Translations under genes and position numbers: made by a program
The notes under the pieces: model-generated
The model's input: only the letters and a program-made list of their open reading frames with translations
Told to the model about the DNA's origin: nothing
Database searches by the model: none
In this document: positions 8,571 to 19,529 of the stretch, one piece after another
Numbering within the stretch: position 1 is the first letter of the stretch
Layout of the letters: each line of letters begins with the position of its first letter
Assembly (NCBI GenBank): GCA_037074615.1
Contig: CM073527.1
Span: 25,730,848 to 25,794,847 of the forward strand
Length of the DNA stretch: 64,000 nt
Direction: 5' to 3'
Origin: Leucaena leucocephala
Lineage: Eukaryota > Streptophyta > Magnoliopsida > Fabales > Fabaceae

Positions 8571-11207
8571 ATGCCTCACTCTCTCCCTCCATGCCGAACC
8601 CATTTTCTAACTCAAAAGACACTTCCTCATGACCTATATCTGATAAAGCTTTCAACTACGGAATTTGACAGAATCATCCTCTGGGCACTTGCCTTTTTCA
8701 CTTTTTCCCTTTCCATCATATTTGTCAGTCATTACACGCCACCTTCCCTCGCCACCGTCTCTTCCATCATTCCTCAAACTAATTTCAAGCAACCTGCTGT
8801 GATCTTTAGTAGAATTATAAAGCTCAGTGGCGCTGAGTACTTTGTCTCTAAGGCCACCTGGGATTCTAATCTTATTTCGGACTATAATGTGAGTCTTGTT
8901 TTAACTGTTAGCTTAAAGGGTTATTGAAATTTTAGCAGCATACAGAAAGCAGTAAACGCTGTTCCGGAATCAAGGTCTGATAAAACTCTCATCATTGTTG
9001 ATTCTGGCGTATACAGGTTCATTATCTATCTCTTTTACTCTTGATAATTAAATTTCCCATGGTTTATTTAGTTACTTCTTTCAAAAAACTGTACGATAGT
9101 TTTGGGAAATTATAGAGAGAAGGTGGTGGTGGAAGCAAACAAAACAAATTTGACACTGCAAGGTCGAGGGTATCTGAACACAATCATAGAATGGAATGAT
9201 ACAGCCAATTCTACAGGAGGGACCTCTAATAGTTACTCATTTGGAGTCTTTGCTTCTAAGTTTCTTGCCTACAACATTAGTTTTAAAGTAAGAAGTTAAA
9301 TAATTTCGCAGGTTTAATTTTATTTTGCACTTTCAGTTTTTATGGATTATAAGAATTAATCTGATAAAATGTTCAATATTTAATCTTATAAAATATCAGA
9401 ATGCGGCTCCAGCACCGTCGCCAGGTATGGCGGCACGCACGCAGTGGCGCTAAGAGTGAGTGGCGATGAAGCAGCATTCTATGGACGTGGAATGTATAGT
9501 GCTCAGGACACTCTCAGTGATGATAGTGGAAAGCATTACTTTAAAGAATGCTTTATCGAAGGATCCATTGACTTCATATTTGGGAATTTTAAACATTTGC
9601 CTTTACTTCAAAGAAACTCACTATCATATCATCATATTTATATAAATAATTCTTCATAATTATATATAATGGCAAACACGTGCATTATTTGTGCAGGCCT
9701 AAAAGTTTGCCTAATTTACAAACCTAGTCTCAGATTATGCATAACTATAAGGCAACCTATAGCTACGCAAAATAATGATGGGAATTCCTTGATATATGCA
9801 ATATATAACTTTTCACTTGAAATCAAATTACATTAATATTAACGCTTTATACTATTTGAGGATAGTTAATATAGTTTAAAGGGTCAATGTGCAGTTTTAT
9901 CAATAAAGTTTTACACCACGAGCATCTAGTGTCATAAGATTCTAAGAGTGCAATAATATACATAAACAATATAAAAGGGCAAAAATCCTACAACCGTTAA
10001 TAGTAGCAAACGTCCGTCGGTATATTTTTTATGTGGATCCCACACTTTGTGCAAAACCTCCACCTCATTTGTGTTGCCACTATGAGAGTGATAAATCAGG
10101 CCTCATGGCTTCCATCACATTATCATCTTTCCAAGCTTTCTCTCTGCCCACAAGATGGCTCTTTCTCTCTCCCGTGCTTGAAGCGAAGACGCACATTCGC
10201 AAGCAGAAGTCAGCTGAAGCATGGAAGAAAACGAATAAAGTAGGAAAGATCCAAACTTTGGCCGCTCCAACCTTCACCAAGGGACGATCAAGATTGGAAA
10301 AGAAACACCTAGATGCTTGAATTTTCTTTTCTGGAAACATAGCAAGTTGGTAACTTGCACAAAGAATAAAACTTTTTTTCATTTAGACCCCCCATAACCG
10401 TAGATGTTGATAAACAACATATGGGTTTTTCAAATCCCCTTTGCTAGTTTTTGGAACTCTGAATCTGTTAAAAATTAATTACATATTTGAAAAAAGACAC
10501 ACACAAGTCTGGTTCAAGTGTTGACAATGGTTGAGTTCTGGAGCCTGAGTTCAGAATCTGTTTTTTTTTTATTGTGGTGTTAATTTTTTTTTTAATAGAA
10601 GAAGCACTATTCTTGAATGAAGGAGTTCCATGCGTTAAGGGGATAAAAACGTTGACAGTATTGATAAAAAACAATTACATGACGACGACTTGTGACATTA
10701 GGATTGTAGCATAAACTCTATAGCAACAGACTAAGGGGATATGATTACGGGGTCCATCAAAGCTCAAGCAAGAGAATCGGAGGATGAAGAAAGTAGGTTT
10801 TCATTTGTGAATTGTAAGATTGATAGAAGAGGAAAAGTATTGCTTGGAAGAGCTTGGGGAGCATATGCCACTGTGGTCTCCTCCAAAACATATATGTGTC
10901 TGATGTTGTAACACCTGAAGGATGGGATGATTGGAACCTCCCCGCAAGACGCAAGTTTGTGACAATTATCCTTTTCACGTTTTACCTCTTTGACTCTTTT
11001 ATGTTCTTGTCCAACACAAATGATGAATCGCGTACTTTTGTTTTAACAGGACTGCCTTTTTTCGGGCAATATCATTGTCTTGGAAGCGGAGCCAACCATT
11101 CGTCCAGAGTCTCATATGGAAGGCAACTTAAAGACTATGAAGCCGCCCGTTTCATGAATGTTTCATATATTGATGGAAATGACTGGCTTCTCAATTATAA
11201 AAAATAG
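8571..11207 (+). pseudogene. Pectin methylesterase (pectinesterase) pseudogene
   Basis: Intron-containing relic of a plant PME (CE8) of the PME8/PME15-like, non-PMEI type. Recognisable exons: 8571-9016 (N-terminal hydrophobic segment IILWALAFFTFSLSIIFV, then SIQKAVNAVPES and LIIVDSGVYR), 9116-9287 (EKVVVEANKTNLTLQGRGYL), 9400-9588 (VALRVSGDEAAFYG, AQDTL, DFIFG), about 10701-10956 (INSIATD, GSIKAQARE, GRGKVLLGRAW) and 11050-11207 (FFGQYHC, YIDGNDWLLNYKK, stop 11205-11207). The catalytic QDT, DFIFG and LGRAW motifs survive. Lesions: TGA at 8925-8927; a 1-nt deletion near 9426 before HAVAL; loss of most of the RSLYED segment with an unusually long interval 9589-10700; TAA at 10732-10734; and a 2-nt insertion near 10896. 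It cannot make an enzyme. Confidence 0.88.
9589..10700 (+). other. Enlarged interval inside the PME pseudogene
   Basis: About 1.1 kb separates the DFIFG exon from the exon that resumes at INSIATD. It is mostly AT-rich. One frame at 10105-10320 (MASITLSSFQAFSLPTRWLF start) has a transit-peptide-like beginning and a lysine-rich remainder but resembles no protein I know. It may be inserted DNA or an expanded intron. Confidence 0.4.
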
Positions 11208-12575
11208 ATGTTCTCCTAATAATATCCAAAAGAAAGAAATAAACAAAGCAAAAAAGAATAAGATCATAATCAACCACATTTTTTCGTGAGCTTCCTTTGC
11301 TCGATCAGGTTCTTGAATATTGGCCATCATCAATCGCAGAATAAAGAATATGCGGGTCATCATGTTGCAAAGTGCAAGAACAAGAAACAAAGGTAGCTAT
11401 GATGATGAACAACCCTAACATATGCTTTTGGTTGGGCATGGCTCGATGGATTTTCTCTCTGGAGATGAGAAAACTAATTGATCCCAATGGTTAGCTATGG
11501 GAATGTCATGAGTATTTGTAACACAACCTGCCCTCTTATTTGGCAATTGAGCTGCGTTAAGAATGTTCATCCATTACTAGTATTACATATATGGCTTCAT
11601 TATCCTACAAGCATATTGTAGCAATAATGTACTTCATCAAAATAAAGCCTTTTTGTTTTTTTTTTTTTAAAAAGTAGCAAATCTTGAGTATTAACTCCAT
11701 CAAAATAATTAATTTCAAATTCACATTTGATTTTTTTAATTACTGTTTTATTCCATAAAGAAATAGGAATCTCAAAATTAATAATTCACAAGCCAAAGCA
11801 TCGCTTGTGAACTTGTTTCGTAACTGCTTCCAAACTCCCTCCCTCCCCGCTCTTTATCAATTTCTTTCTTTCTTTTCCAAGATACAACTTGAAGAAGTAA
11901 GAACTATGACGGACTCCAGCATATAAAACTTAGCAAAATCAATGGTTATCTTCCAAAATCTCCCCACCAATTATAACTGCTTCGGAGATCTCTTCCTCTC
12001 TGCCTCTCCTTTCATTCGATTCATTTATTGTCCACTTTGTGTAGGAGTGTCTTAATTTCATTTATTGTACACATATCAAGTTACCTGGGTTGCTTCTATA
12101 TAAATATTTGTGATTTTGGTGACTTGCATTTCTTCATATTTGCTTTTCATTCCATATTCTCTACTCAAGTCATTCCTCCAAATTTTTTATGTTGTTTCCT
12201 CCACTTCCTTGGGACGTTATGAAAATTGCAAGAAACATGATCTACGTTACATTCTAAGATCAGATGATCCCATTTGAAGTTTTTCTGTCATATAAATTAA
12301 GCAAACTCATAGCCACTATTATACATAGTTTAAAAGAATTATTAACATATTTATATTGTGCTTCTTTATGCACGGATAATAAATAATTGTAAATTAACAC
12401 CACTTATTATAAATTATGTAAATATACTGTAACCTTATCATTACAATTAAAACATGGGTGTAAATAATAATGATTGAGACTGATAATGCATGTGCAATAG
12501 ATTGAAATTAGGATTAAAAAAGTAATATAAAAAAGGTAAGAAAACTAAGAATAAGTTAAAGGAAAAGAAGGCCGG

Positions 12576-12611
<36 letters not shown>

Positions 12612-12745
12612 ATACAAAGGTATATATATTATTGGACGTACCACACAGAGAAGAAGAAGGCCTCTTCATCATGTTGGATTGTTTCATTTTTTGCAAGGGT
12701 AAACAAAGAGTGGCCTTCGTTGATCATGGGCCGAAGCCTGCGTAG
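11208..12745. other. Intergenic region with (AT)n tract
   Basis: AT-rich spacer between the PME pseudogene and the first UGT gene (which ends at 12746 on the minus strand). Short minus frames near 11163-11487 contain hydrophobic segments (LGLFIIIATFVSCSC and LIMILFFFALFISFFWILL) but lie in different frames and match no known family. A (TA)n microsatellite is at 12579-12610. Confidence 0.5.
12579..12610. repeat. (TA)n microsatellite
   Basis: About 16 uninterrupted TA units, 136 bp beyond the stop codon of the first UGT gene; a likely polymorphic SSR. Confidence 0.95.
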
Positions 12746-14176
12746 CTATGGACTTACTTGGGCCATTATGTGTTGGATGAAGGATTTGCAATTCAAATGA
12801 GAAGACCCTTCTTCTTCCATTGTTTTACGAGCCATTTCTGCAACCTCTCTCGCTCTCCTCCTTCTCTCTGCTCCTCCTTTTCCTTCCTCTATCATCTTCT
12901 CAATGGCGTCCTTCACTTGCTCCTTTCTCACCAATCCTCCATCAGCTCCAATCTTCACACCCATCTTCACTACTTCCACTATCAGCTTTTCATTATAGAA
13001 CTGCTCTGCAAACATTGGCCACGTTATCATTGGAACACCTGCACTCACTCCTTCCAGAGTCGAATTCCATCCACAATGTGTTATAAACCCACCAATTGCA
13101 CCATGCGATAGTATCTCTACTTGTGGAGCCCATCCTTTAATTACGAGTCCTCTTCCTTTGATCTTCTCTTCGTATCTTTCTTCTTCTACCCATTTCTCTA
13201 ATTCTGCAGAAAAATCACTTTTCTTTATCACCCAAATGAATGGGCTATTCGACGCTTCCAACCCCAAAGCTAGCTCCTTTAGTTGTGGAGTCTCAAACCG
13301 ACATAGGCTGCCGAAACAAACATAAATGACGGAACATGGCTTATGGGAATTAAGAAATTTCAACCAGTCAGAGTTATCATCTATGGAGTTTTCATGATCG
13401 CGGCGTATTCCAAATTTGTTGGAGATTAATCTATCAGATAGATAAAGTGGGCCTATACACCAAATCTTTTTCACCACTTTCTCATACCCTTTCACGTACA
13501 ATTCCTCCAACTCTTGGAAGGTATTCATCAGGATCCCCTGCCCTGAAAGTTCGGCCCTTTTGAATTCATCGAGAGCTCCTGACTGTTGGATCGTTGCCTC
13601 GGGTAATTGGGCCTTGGTGAGTTCTATTCTGTGAGGGAAATCAGGTACCACAAATGGCTCTGACATGGAAACCACCCTCTCGTGAACCTTGGATTGAGTA
13701 ATACAATGAGAGCACAAGAGAGTGAAGCAGGAGATTCCATGGAAGACGACTCTGGGAATGTTGAATCTTGACGCAACATTTGAGGTCCAAGGAAGGCACA
13801 GATCAGAAATAATACAGCTGGGTAATGTTTTCAATTCCGCTAACCAGTTCTCAAGTGGCTGTTGAAGCAAATTACTGGCTGCGAAAAACAGCGGAACGGA
13901 TTCAGGAGAAGGAAGGGAATCGATATTTTCGCATCCTTGGGGCAAACCAACTTGTGAGGAAGGAAAAGGAAATGAAAGGACATGGATTTTGAGGTCGAAG
14001 GCTTGTGCTTGGTGAATGAAGCTGTCGAACCTAGCTGCATTGAGAGGTGTGAGAATGATGGTGACTGTAACGCCATGGCTTGAAAATAGTTTAGCCATCT
14101 GTGTGAAGGGGATGAGATGGCTTTGGGACATTAAAGGCACAAGAAGGAAGTGAAGGTGATCGGACAAGGAAGCCAT
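12746..14176 (-). CDS. UDP-glycosyltransferase, UGT73-like (intact)
   Basis: Intronless 476-residue GT1 enzyme. It would transfer glucose from UDP-glucose to a small acceptor (terpenoid, steroid or phenolic) in the cytosol. I chose the Met at 14176 (MASLSDHLHFLLVPLM) over the in-frame Met at 14293 because GT1 proteins begin a few residues before the HFLLVP strand. Catalytic His20 (SQSHLIP) and the activating Asp in CIISDLCLPW are present. The 44-residue PSPG box (about 349-392) is canonical: WAPQVEILSH, THCGWNSTLEG, ending in FAEQ. The final Gln is typical of UDP-glucose users. Sequence style (SDLCLPWTSNVA, VVPDFPHRIELTKAQLP) is that of the UGT73 group. First member of a same-strand cluster with 12746-21895. 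Acceptor cannot be read from sequence. Confidence 0.93.
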   Translation of the reverse strand: MASLSDHLHFLLVPLMSQSHLIPFTQMAKLFSSHGVTVTIILTPLNAARFDSFIHQAQAFDLKIHVLSFPFPSSQVGLPQGCENIDSLPSPESVPLFFAASNLLQQPLENWLAELKTLPSCIISDLCLPWTSNVASRFNIPRVVFHGISCFTLLCSHCITQSKVHERVVSMSEPFVVPDFPHRIELTKAQLPEATIQQSGALDEFKRAELSGQGILMNTFQELEELYVKGYEKVVKKIWCIGPLYLSDRLISNKFGIRRDHENSIDDNSDWLKFLNSHKPCSVIYVCFGSLCRFETPQLKELALGLEASNSPFIWVIKKSDFSAELEKWVEEERYEEKIKGRGLVIKGWAPQVEILSHGAIGGFITHCGWNSTLEGVSAGVPMITWPMFAEQFYNEKLIVEVVKMGVKIGADGGLVRKEQVKDAIEKMIEEGKGGAERRRRAREVAEMARKTMEEEGSSHLNCKSFIQHIMAQVSP

Positions 14177-14293
14177 GGGAATCCAGCTCTTTTGCAGGCG
14201 ATCACAGGGATTGTGTGGGAGATATTGCATTCGCTGCTCTGTTCTGAGACGAGGATGTTGTTCATTTTTAACAACGCGTAGGTTAAAATTCAA

Positions 14294-15174
14294 CCGTCCA
14301 GATTTTGCTTTATTTGCTTCGGTACTAGGGTTGACATCACTTTAAGAACTACTACTTTTTCATATATTTTTATTAAAAAAAATAACAAAGGGGATTGATT
14401 CAACGAAATATTCATTCTTTATAAGACTGCCTCATGAGTCATGAGTAACCGCCATCGCCATGTGACGGGACGTTCCTTTTTTATTAAACACATTCCTTTT
14501 TTAATCTCAGCATTGTTAGGTTAAAAAATAAGAGGTAACGGATCAGAGGTAAAAGAAAACCCGGAAAATACGTGAAGAGGAAAATCATTATTTTTTGCTT
14601 ACGAAAAAACAGCACTTTTTTTATGTTGTGATCAGTTCTTTAATTAATTCCGTACATGACTGAGGAGAATGAATGCATTTAGTTGGTACTAAATATAATA
14701 AAATTTAAATTAAAGCGTTCGTATGAATATACATTTTTCAGCATATTTATTTTACTTTCGATTTTAATAAATCTGAGTATATACTAAACTGAATATGGGC
14801 AAAATGTGGCGATTCAATTACCGAAGAGGTTAATTATTTTAAAAAATGTCTATTCCTATCCAAAGTTTGTTGCACGTGGGTACATGCGTGACCGAGTTGC
14901 CAAAATTCAATATTATGATATTTAAGGAACACTATGCAGAGTCATAAAAACGTTGAGACTAACATACAGAAATTAATTCAAAGGTTTACTTGAAAGAGAA
15001 AAACGTTACTGAAAAATAGCCTGCCAACTAAACGTAATTGCTAAGCTTGGACAAGTAAGCACAAACTAATTCTCAGCCTAATCTGCATGGTTCTTTTTTT
15101 CAGGCTTAAAAAACACAACAATACAACAAATTTCAAACCCCAAAAGGTACGTTATAGTGCAAAAGCTTCATGCA
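14294..15174. other. Spacer between UGT genes 1 and 2
   Basis: AT-rich with no coding signal. It should contain the promoter of the first UGT on its left side and the 3' end of the second UGT on its right; I see no clear TATA box or other site that I would defend. Confidence 0.5.
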
Positions 15175-16725
15175 TTAATTTGGAGAGTGCTGCGGCTTTG
15201 CTTCTTCCTTCATCTTCAACCCTTTGACATGTTGCGTTATGTCTTCAATTAGCCGTGACATGTCAAGAAAAGACGATCCACCTTTCTCCACGGCCTTCTT
15301 TGCCTTCTCTGCACACTGTCTCGCTCTTTCTCTTATTCTTCTGCTTTCTTCTTCTTCGCCCATTACTTTCTCTACAGCCTCCTTCACTTTTTCCCTCTTT
15401 ACTTGAATTGCCTCGAACTTCTCTTCCTCCCCAAGATGCACAACATGCTCACATCCCACCCTCACGCCTGTCTGCACTACCTGCACAATAACCTTCTCGT
15501 TATAGAACTGATCAGCAAACAGAGGAAACGTTACTAATGGCACCCCACTGCATATTCCTTCCAGCGTCGAATTCCAACCACAATGTGTTATGAAAGTTCC
15601 TATCGCTATGTGCGACAATATTAACACTTGATGTGCCCAGTCCCTTATTAATATTCCTCTTCCTTTCACTCTCTCTTCAAATCCATCTTCTAACAGTAAC
15701 TTCTCTGTTTCTTCTCCTTTGTATGCTCCTCTTAGCACCCAAATGAATGGTCTTTTTGTAGCTTCCAGTCCCAAACCGAGCTCCATCAATTGTTCTGGTG
15801 TTACTCGATTCAAGCTTCCCAGGCAGACATAAATGACAGATCTTGCGGGCCATGAATCAAGCCACTTCATGTAATTATGGCCTCCTCCTCCTTCTTCCTC
15901 ATCGTCGTTTGAGCCCGATCTCTTGCATCTTTGAGCCTTGTCCAAGTTGTTCTTGTTGCAGAGTGAGACGGGCCCCACACACCAAACCTTTTTCCCGGAT
16001 ACATTTTGATACTCTTTCACATACTCTGCTTCTAACTCTTGGAAGGTATTCACTACCATTCCGAATGCGTCTGCGTCAGATCCTCTTACCATCTCACGAG
16101 CAACGTTCAGGCCTTTGTTTGTGGAATTAGGATAGAACGCCCCGGGAAGCTGATACTTCTTGAATTCTATCCTATCTGGCAATCCAGGAACAATGAATGG
16201 TTCTGAATCCGACACATTCTCGTATACCTTAGAATCATACAGACAATGATTGCATAATAAGAAGAAACAATTAGTCCCATCAAATATTATCCTTGGAACT
16301 TGGAACTTTCTGGCAACATCAGCAGCAGGCAGAATGTGTCTGTCGGATAATATGCAGTCTGGAGTGGGATTAAGCTTTTCAAATAGTTCTTCAAGTGGTT
16401 GCTGCAACAAAGACAGGGCCTTGAAGAAGTTGACCTGAAGATCCATGGAAGGTAGAGTATCTATGCTCTCATATCCCTCAGGTATTCCAGAACCAGCATT
16501 TGGGAATCGGATAAGTTGAAGTTGAATCGGTGAGCCAAGTTGAATTTCTCTGTCGATGTTGGCTCTGATTCGAGCAGCATTGAGGGGGGTGGTCACTATG
16601 GTCACCTTCACGTGTCGGCGAGCCAAGAGTCTAGCCATGTCAACCATGGGAAGAAGATGACCTGGCGCCATTAAAGGTATCAGAACAAAGTGGAGCTCAA
16701 GCTTGTGCGCCATGGTGGAAGGCAA
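15175..16725 (-). CDS. UDP-glycosyltransferase, UGT73-like, variant PSPG box
   Basis: Intronless, 516 residues, same strand and family as its neighbour. Start is MPSTMAHKLELHF; a second Met four codons later is also possible. The catalytic His is in MAPGHLLPM and the Asp in CILSDRHILP. The PSPG box (about 363-406) ends in FADQ but has WAHQV where nearly all plant UGTs have WAPQV, GTF where GGF is usual, and TFPLF where TWPLF is usual. There is an acidic/glycine insert (NDDEEEGGGGHN) before MKWLDSW and a charged tail (KGLKMKEEAKPQHSPN), making it about 20-40 residues longer than typical UGT73 proteins. Open frame and conserved catalytic residues suggest a functional gene; the PSPG changes may alter sugar-donor handling. 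Confidence 0.9.
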   Translation of the reverse strand: MPSTMAHKLELHFVLIPLMAPGHLLPMVDMARLLARRHVKVTIVTTPLNAARIRANIDREIQLGSPIQLQLIRFPNAGSGIPEGYESIDTLPSMDLQVNFFKALSLLQQPLEELFEKLNPTPDCILSDRHILPAADVARKFQVPRIIFDGTNCFFLLCNHCLYDSKVYENVSDSEPFIVPGLPDRIEFKKYQLPGAFYPNSTNKGLNVAREMVRGSDADAFGMVVNTFQELEAEYVKEYQNVSGKKVWCVGPVSLCNKNNLDKAQRCKRSGSNDDEEEGGGGHNYMKWLDSWPARSVIYVCLGSLNRVTPEQLMELGLGLEATKRPFIWVLRGAYKGEETEKLLLEDGFEERVKGRGILIRDWAHQVLILSHIAIGTFITHCGWNSTLEGICSGVPLVTFPLFADQFYNEKVIVQVVQTGVRVGCEHVVHLGEEEKFEAIQVKREKVKEAVEKVMGEEEESRRIRERARQCAEKAKKAVEKGGSSFLDMSRLIEDITQHVKGLKMKEEAKPQHSPN

Positions 16726-18003
16726 GGTTCTGATGCAAAAAATGAGACTTGAACTTGCTAAATAGATTTAGGAGCGTTAATGAAGGCTGAGGTGCTCTGT
16801 GCCGTGTGGGCTGGCTTAGTAGCCTTAGGTACTACACTGTCATAACATAAAAAGAATGACGCAAGAGCTTACGTTGTTGTTTGAATCATAAAAAGCAAGG
16901 ATATGGATATTGGATAAACACATGAACGTGGTTCGGGCCACATGAAATCCAAGTGAGATTTTGGGTTCAAAGACATGTTGATCAAAATCTCTTGATTATC
17001 GTGCCAAGCTGCTTAGATGGGGACTATTCATAAGCTTTTGAAATTTGAGGCGCTTATAAAATTTGTGAAATGTTCACGCAAAGAACGGAACCCAACCAAA
17101 CCATGACAGAAGTTGAACATGGATGGGGATAAGCACTAAGCAGATTCAGGGAAGCCAAACCAGAACTGTGGCATGACCGTATAAATTGAGACTGTCAACT
17201 GACAAACAATTTGCAGAAGAAGAAAAGTGATTTGGCAAACGTAAGACTGCCCATGACGTGCGCAAACAGGTGTCAGTTTTAACGTTGAGTTTTGCACTAT
17301 TTACGAGTAACTTGAAAAATAAAATTTACATTGTCTTTCTTGCAGAAAGGACAATAAGGAGCATGGACCAAACAAACGTGGTGGACTCGTGGCCATTCTA
17401 AGTTGGAAATAATCACTTAACCAGAACCTAGCTAGCAAGTGTTAGAGTGGAGGGTGCGTCGTCTCAAACCATGAAGGATGTGGTAAAACATTGGGGCTTC
17501 AGAGTGCATGTGCTGTAGGAAGTTGTTTTTCACCTTTTCTTCTCTTTTGGTACAAGAAGAAAGTGAAAAATCACCAATTCTAAGGCAAATAAAGTACTGG
17601 AGACATTGAGGTACAGTACTGTAGTAGTGTTAATGTTAAATATTTTGGTGGAAAATATTATGTGCCTTTGTCTCCTTAATTTGCATCACATGGTGAACCC
17701 GGATCATCGCGCACCGTCTTCTTCATTAGCAAGTGGCAAGTGAAGAAAGGGCTCTCACGTCTCACAACATACGGATTGAAATAATTAATGGGCCAAAAAG
17801 TGGACAAGTTTCGATTATTAGAATTTGGAACGTTGAAATTAAGGATTATTCATGAGTTGCACTTGTATGATTATATTGTATCTTTCCCATCAAGTTCATT
17901 CCATTGTGTTGTTGGAATTAACCCAACAAACATACAATAAAAGAAAGATCAGCGCAAAGGCATATATAATCAAATTGATGGACCAATGACATATTCAAGT
18001 ATG
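16726..18003. other. Spacer between UGT gene 2 and the UGT pseudogene
   Basis: No gene. Its right part (about 17668-18003, continuing into the UGT pseudogene 3' end) is similar to 21487-21895, and about 17345-17395 resembles 20265-20320 (shared aaacgtgg.ggactcg.). These are flanks copied along with UGT genes during tandem duplication. Confidence 0.6.
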
Positions 18004-19529
18004 TCAAGCAAGCTTATTCTCCGTACTTGCCTGTTGCATGATATCTTCCATCAGCAGGCTTAAGTTACGATGAGAAGATCCACCATTTTCAAAAGCTTTC
18101 TTTGCCATCTCACTCAATTCTTTATCTTTCTTCCTTCTCTCTTCACTTTCTTCTCCTTCGCCCATTACCATGCATAATGCCTTCTCAATATCTTGCTTCT
18201 TCACCACCACACCAATCTTCTCTTCCTCTCCAAACTTCATATGAACCTCCACCCCAACGCTCACGACAATCTGCAACACTTCACAAACCAGCTTCTCATT
18301 TAGAAACTGATCTGCAACTAATGGCCAAGTCACCAGTAGCACGCCTGCACTTATCCCTTCAAGTGTTGAATTCCAACCACAATGTGTTATGAATCCTCCT
18401 ACTGAAGGGTGTGACAATACCAGAACTTGTGGAGCCAAACCTCTGATTAAAAGGCCTCCTCCTCTTACCCTTTCCTCAAATCCATCTTCCTTGATCCAAT
18501 TTTCCAGCTCTTCTAATTTGCCTCCTTCTCGAATGACCCAAATAAATGGTTTCTTTGAAGCTTCCAAGGCCAAGGCAAGCTCTGCTAGTTGTGAGGGAAT
18601 GAGGTTGCATAAGCTTCCAAGACAGACATAGACCAAAGACTGAGGTTTCTGGGAGTCAAGCCACTTCATGCACAGCTTTTCATTGATGGAGGCCTTGTTG
18701 CCTCTCTGTGCCTCATCCAATTCATCTTTGTTACACAGTGAGACGGGCCCAATACACCACACCTTATCCTTTCTTTCCTTCTTGTAATCCTTAACATATT
18801 CTCCCTCCAATTCTTCAAAAGTGTTTATGGTTGCACCATACGACCTTGTCTCAGCATCAACCATCTGTTCATGAAACTCCTTTCCTCTATCTTGTGCTAC
18901 TATTGATCCTGGTATTTGATTTTTGGTCACCTCAATATGGTGAGGTATGCCAGGCACGGTAAAGAACTCCGATTCTGATGTTATGCTCTCAAGAACCTGG
19001 GACGTACGGATCTTATTCAAGCAATGGAGCAAAAGCAAGAGAATCCATGGAAAGCAATTCTTGGAATTCCATGTTTCTGAGCAATTTGAATTGTCTAGGG
19101 AATACACATATCGGAGATAATGCAACTTGGCGGTGGTGTCAGTTCTTCAAACAGCTTTTCTGCTTGATTTCGAAGCATTTTGATTGCATCAAAGAAATTG
19201 AAGATCATGTCAAGTTCTAGAGATATCATGTCCATGTTCTCACACCCTTCAGGGAGTCCGACTTCTTTGGACGGAAACTGGAGCTGTACTATTCAAATTG
19301 GAAGACCAGAGCAAAGAGCACGAGAAATAACTGAATCAAAACGGGAAATGTTCTTTGGTGTAGTGAATATAGTGACTATCACCCCACGTTGTGCTAATAA
19401 TCTTGCAATATCAATAATAGGGATAATGTGGCCTTGAGCCATCATGGGAAACAGGATAAAGTGGGCAGCTTGGGAAACCACGGCTATAGAGGCAAATGAG
19501 CTTTGTTCTCCGGTTTCAACACACGACAA
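18004..19529 (-). pseudogene. UDP-glycosyltransferase UGT73C-like pseudogene
   Basis: Full-length relic. The N-terminal part (19529-19293) reads HFILFPMMAQGHIIPIIDIA with a good catalytic His. A TGA at 19293-19295 interrupts the frame after CSGLPI, and the same frame continues (PSKEVGLPEGCENMDMI, CIISDMCIP) to a TAG at 19095-19097 that replaces the expected Trp codon. A frameshift follows near 19020, after which the frame runs to the C terminus (18004). The PSPG box is also damaged: LAPQV for WAPQV, AGVLL for AGVPL, and VADQ for FADQ. The sequence SLCNKDELDEAQRGNKA and FGEEEKIGVVVKK are strongly UGT73C-like. Confidence 0.93.

Noticed and set aside
10105..10320. Chloroplast-targeted small protein starting MASITLSSFQAF
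   Set aside because: The start looks transit-peptide-like but the remainder matches nothing I recognise, and it lies within a pseudogene interval; mentioned only as part of that interval.
11163..11487. Small membrane or secreted protein gene on the minus strand
   Set aside because: Two hydrophobic stretches occur in different frames with no splice sites joining them and no known family.
14177..14293. Longer N terminus for the first UGT (Met at 14293)
   Set aside because: The extra 39 residues have no counterpart in GT1 enzymes, whose N-terminal strand follows directly after the Met at 14176.
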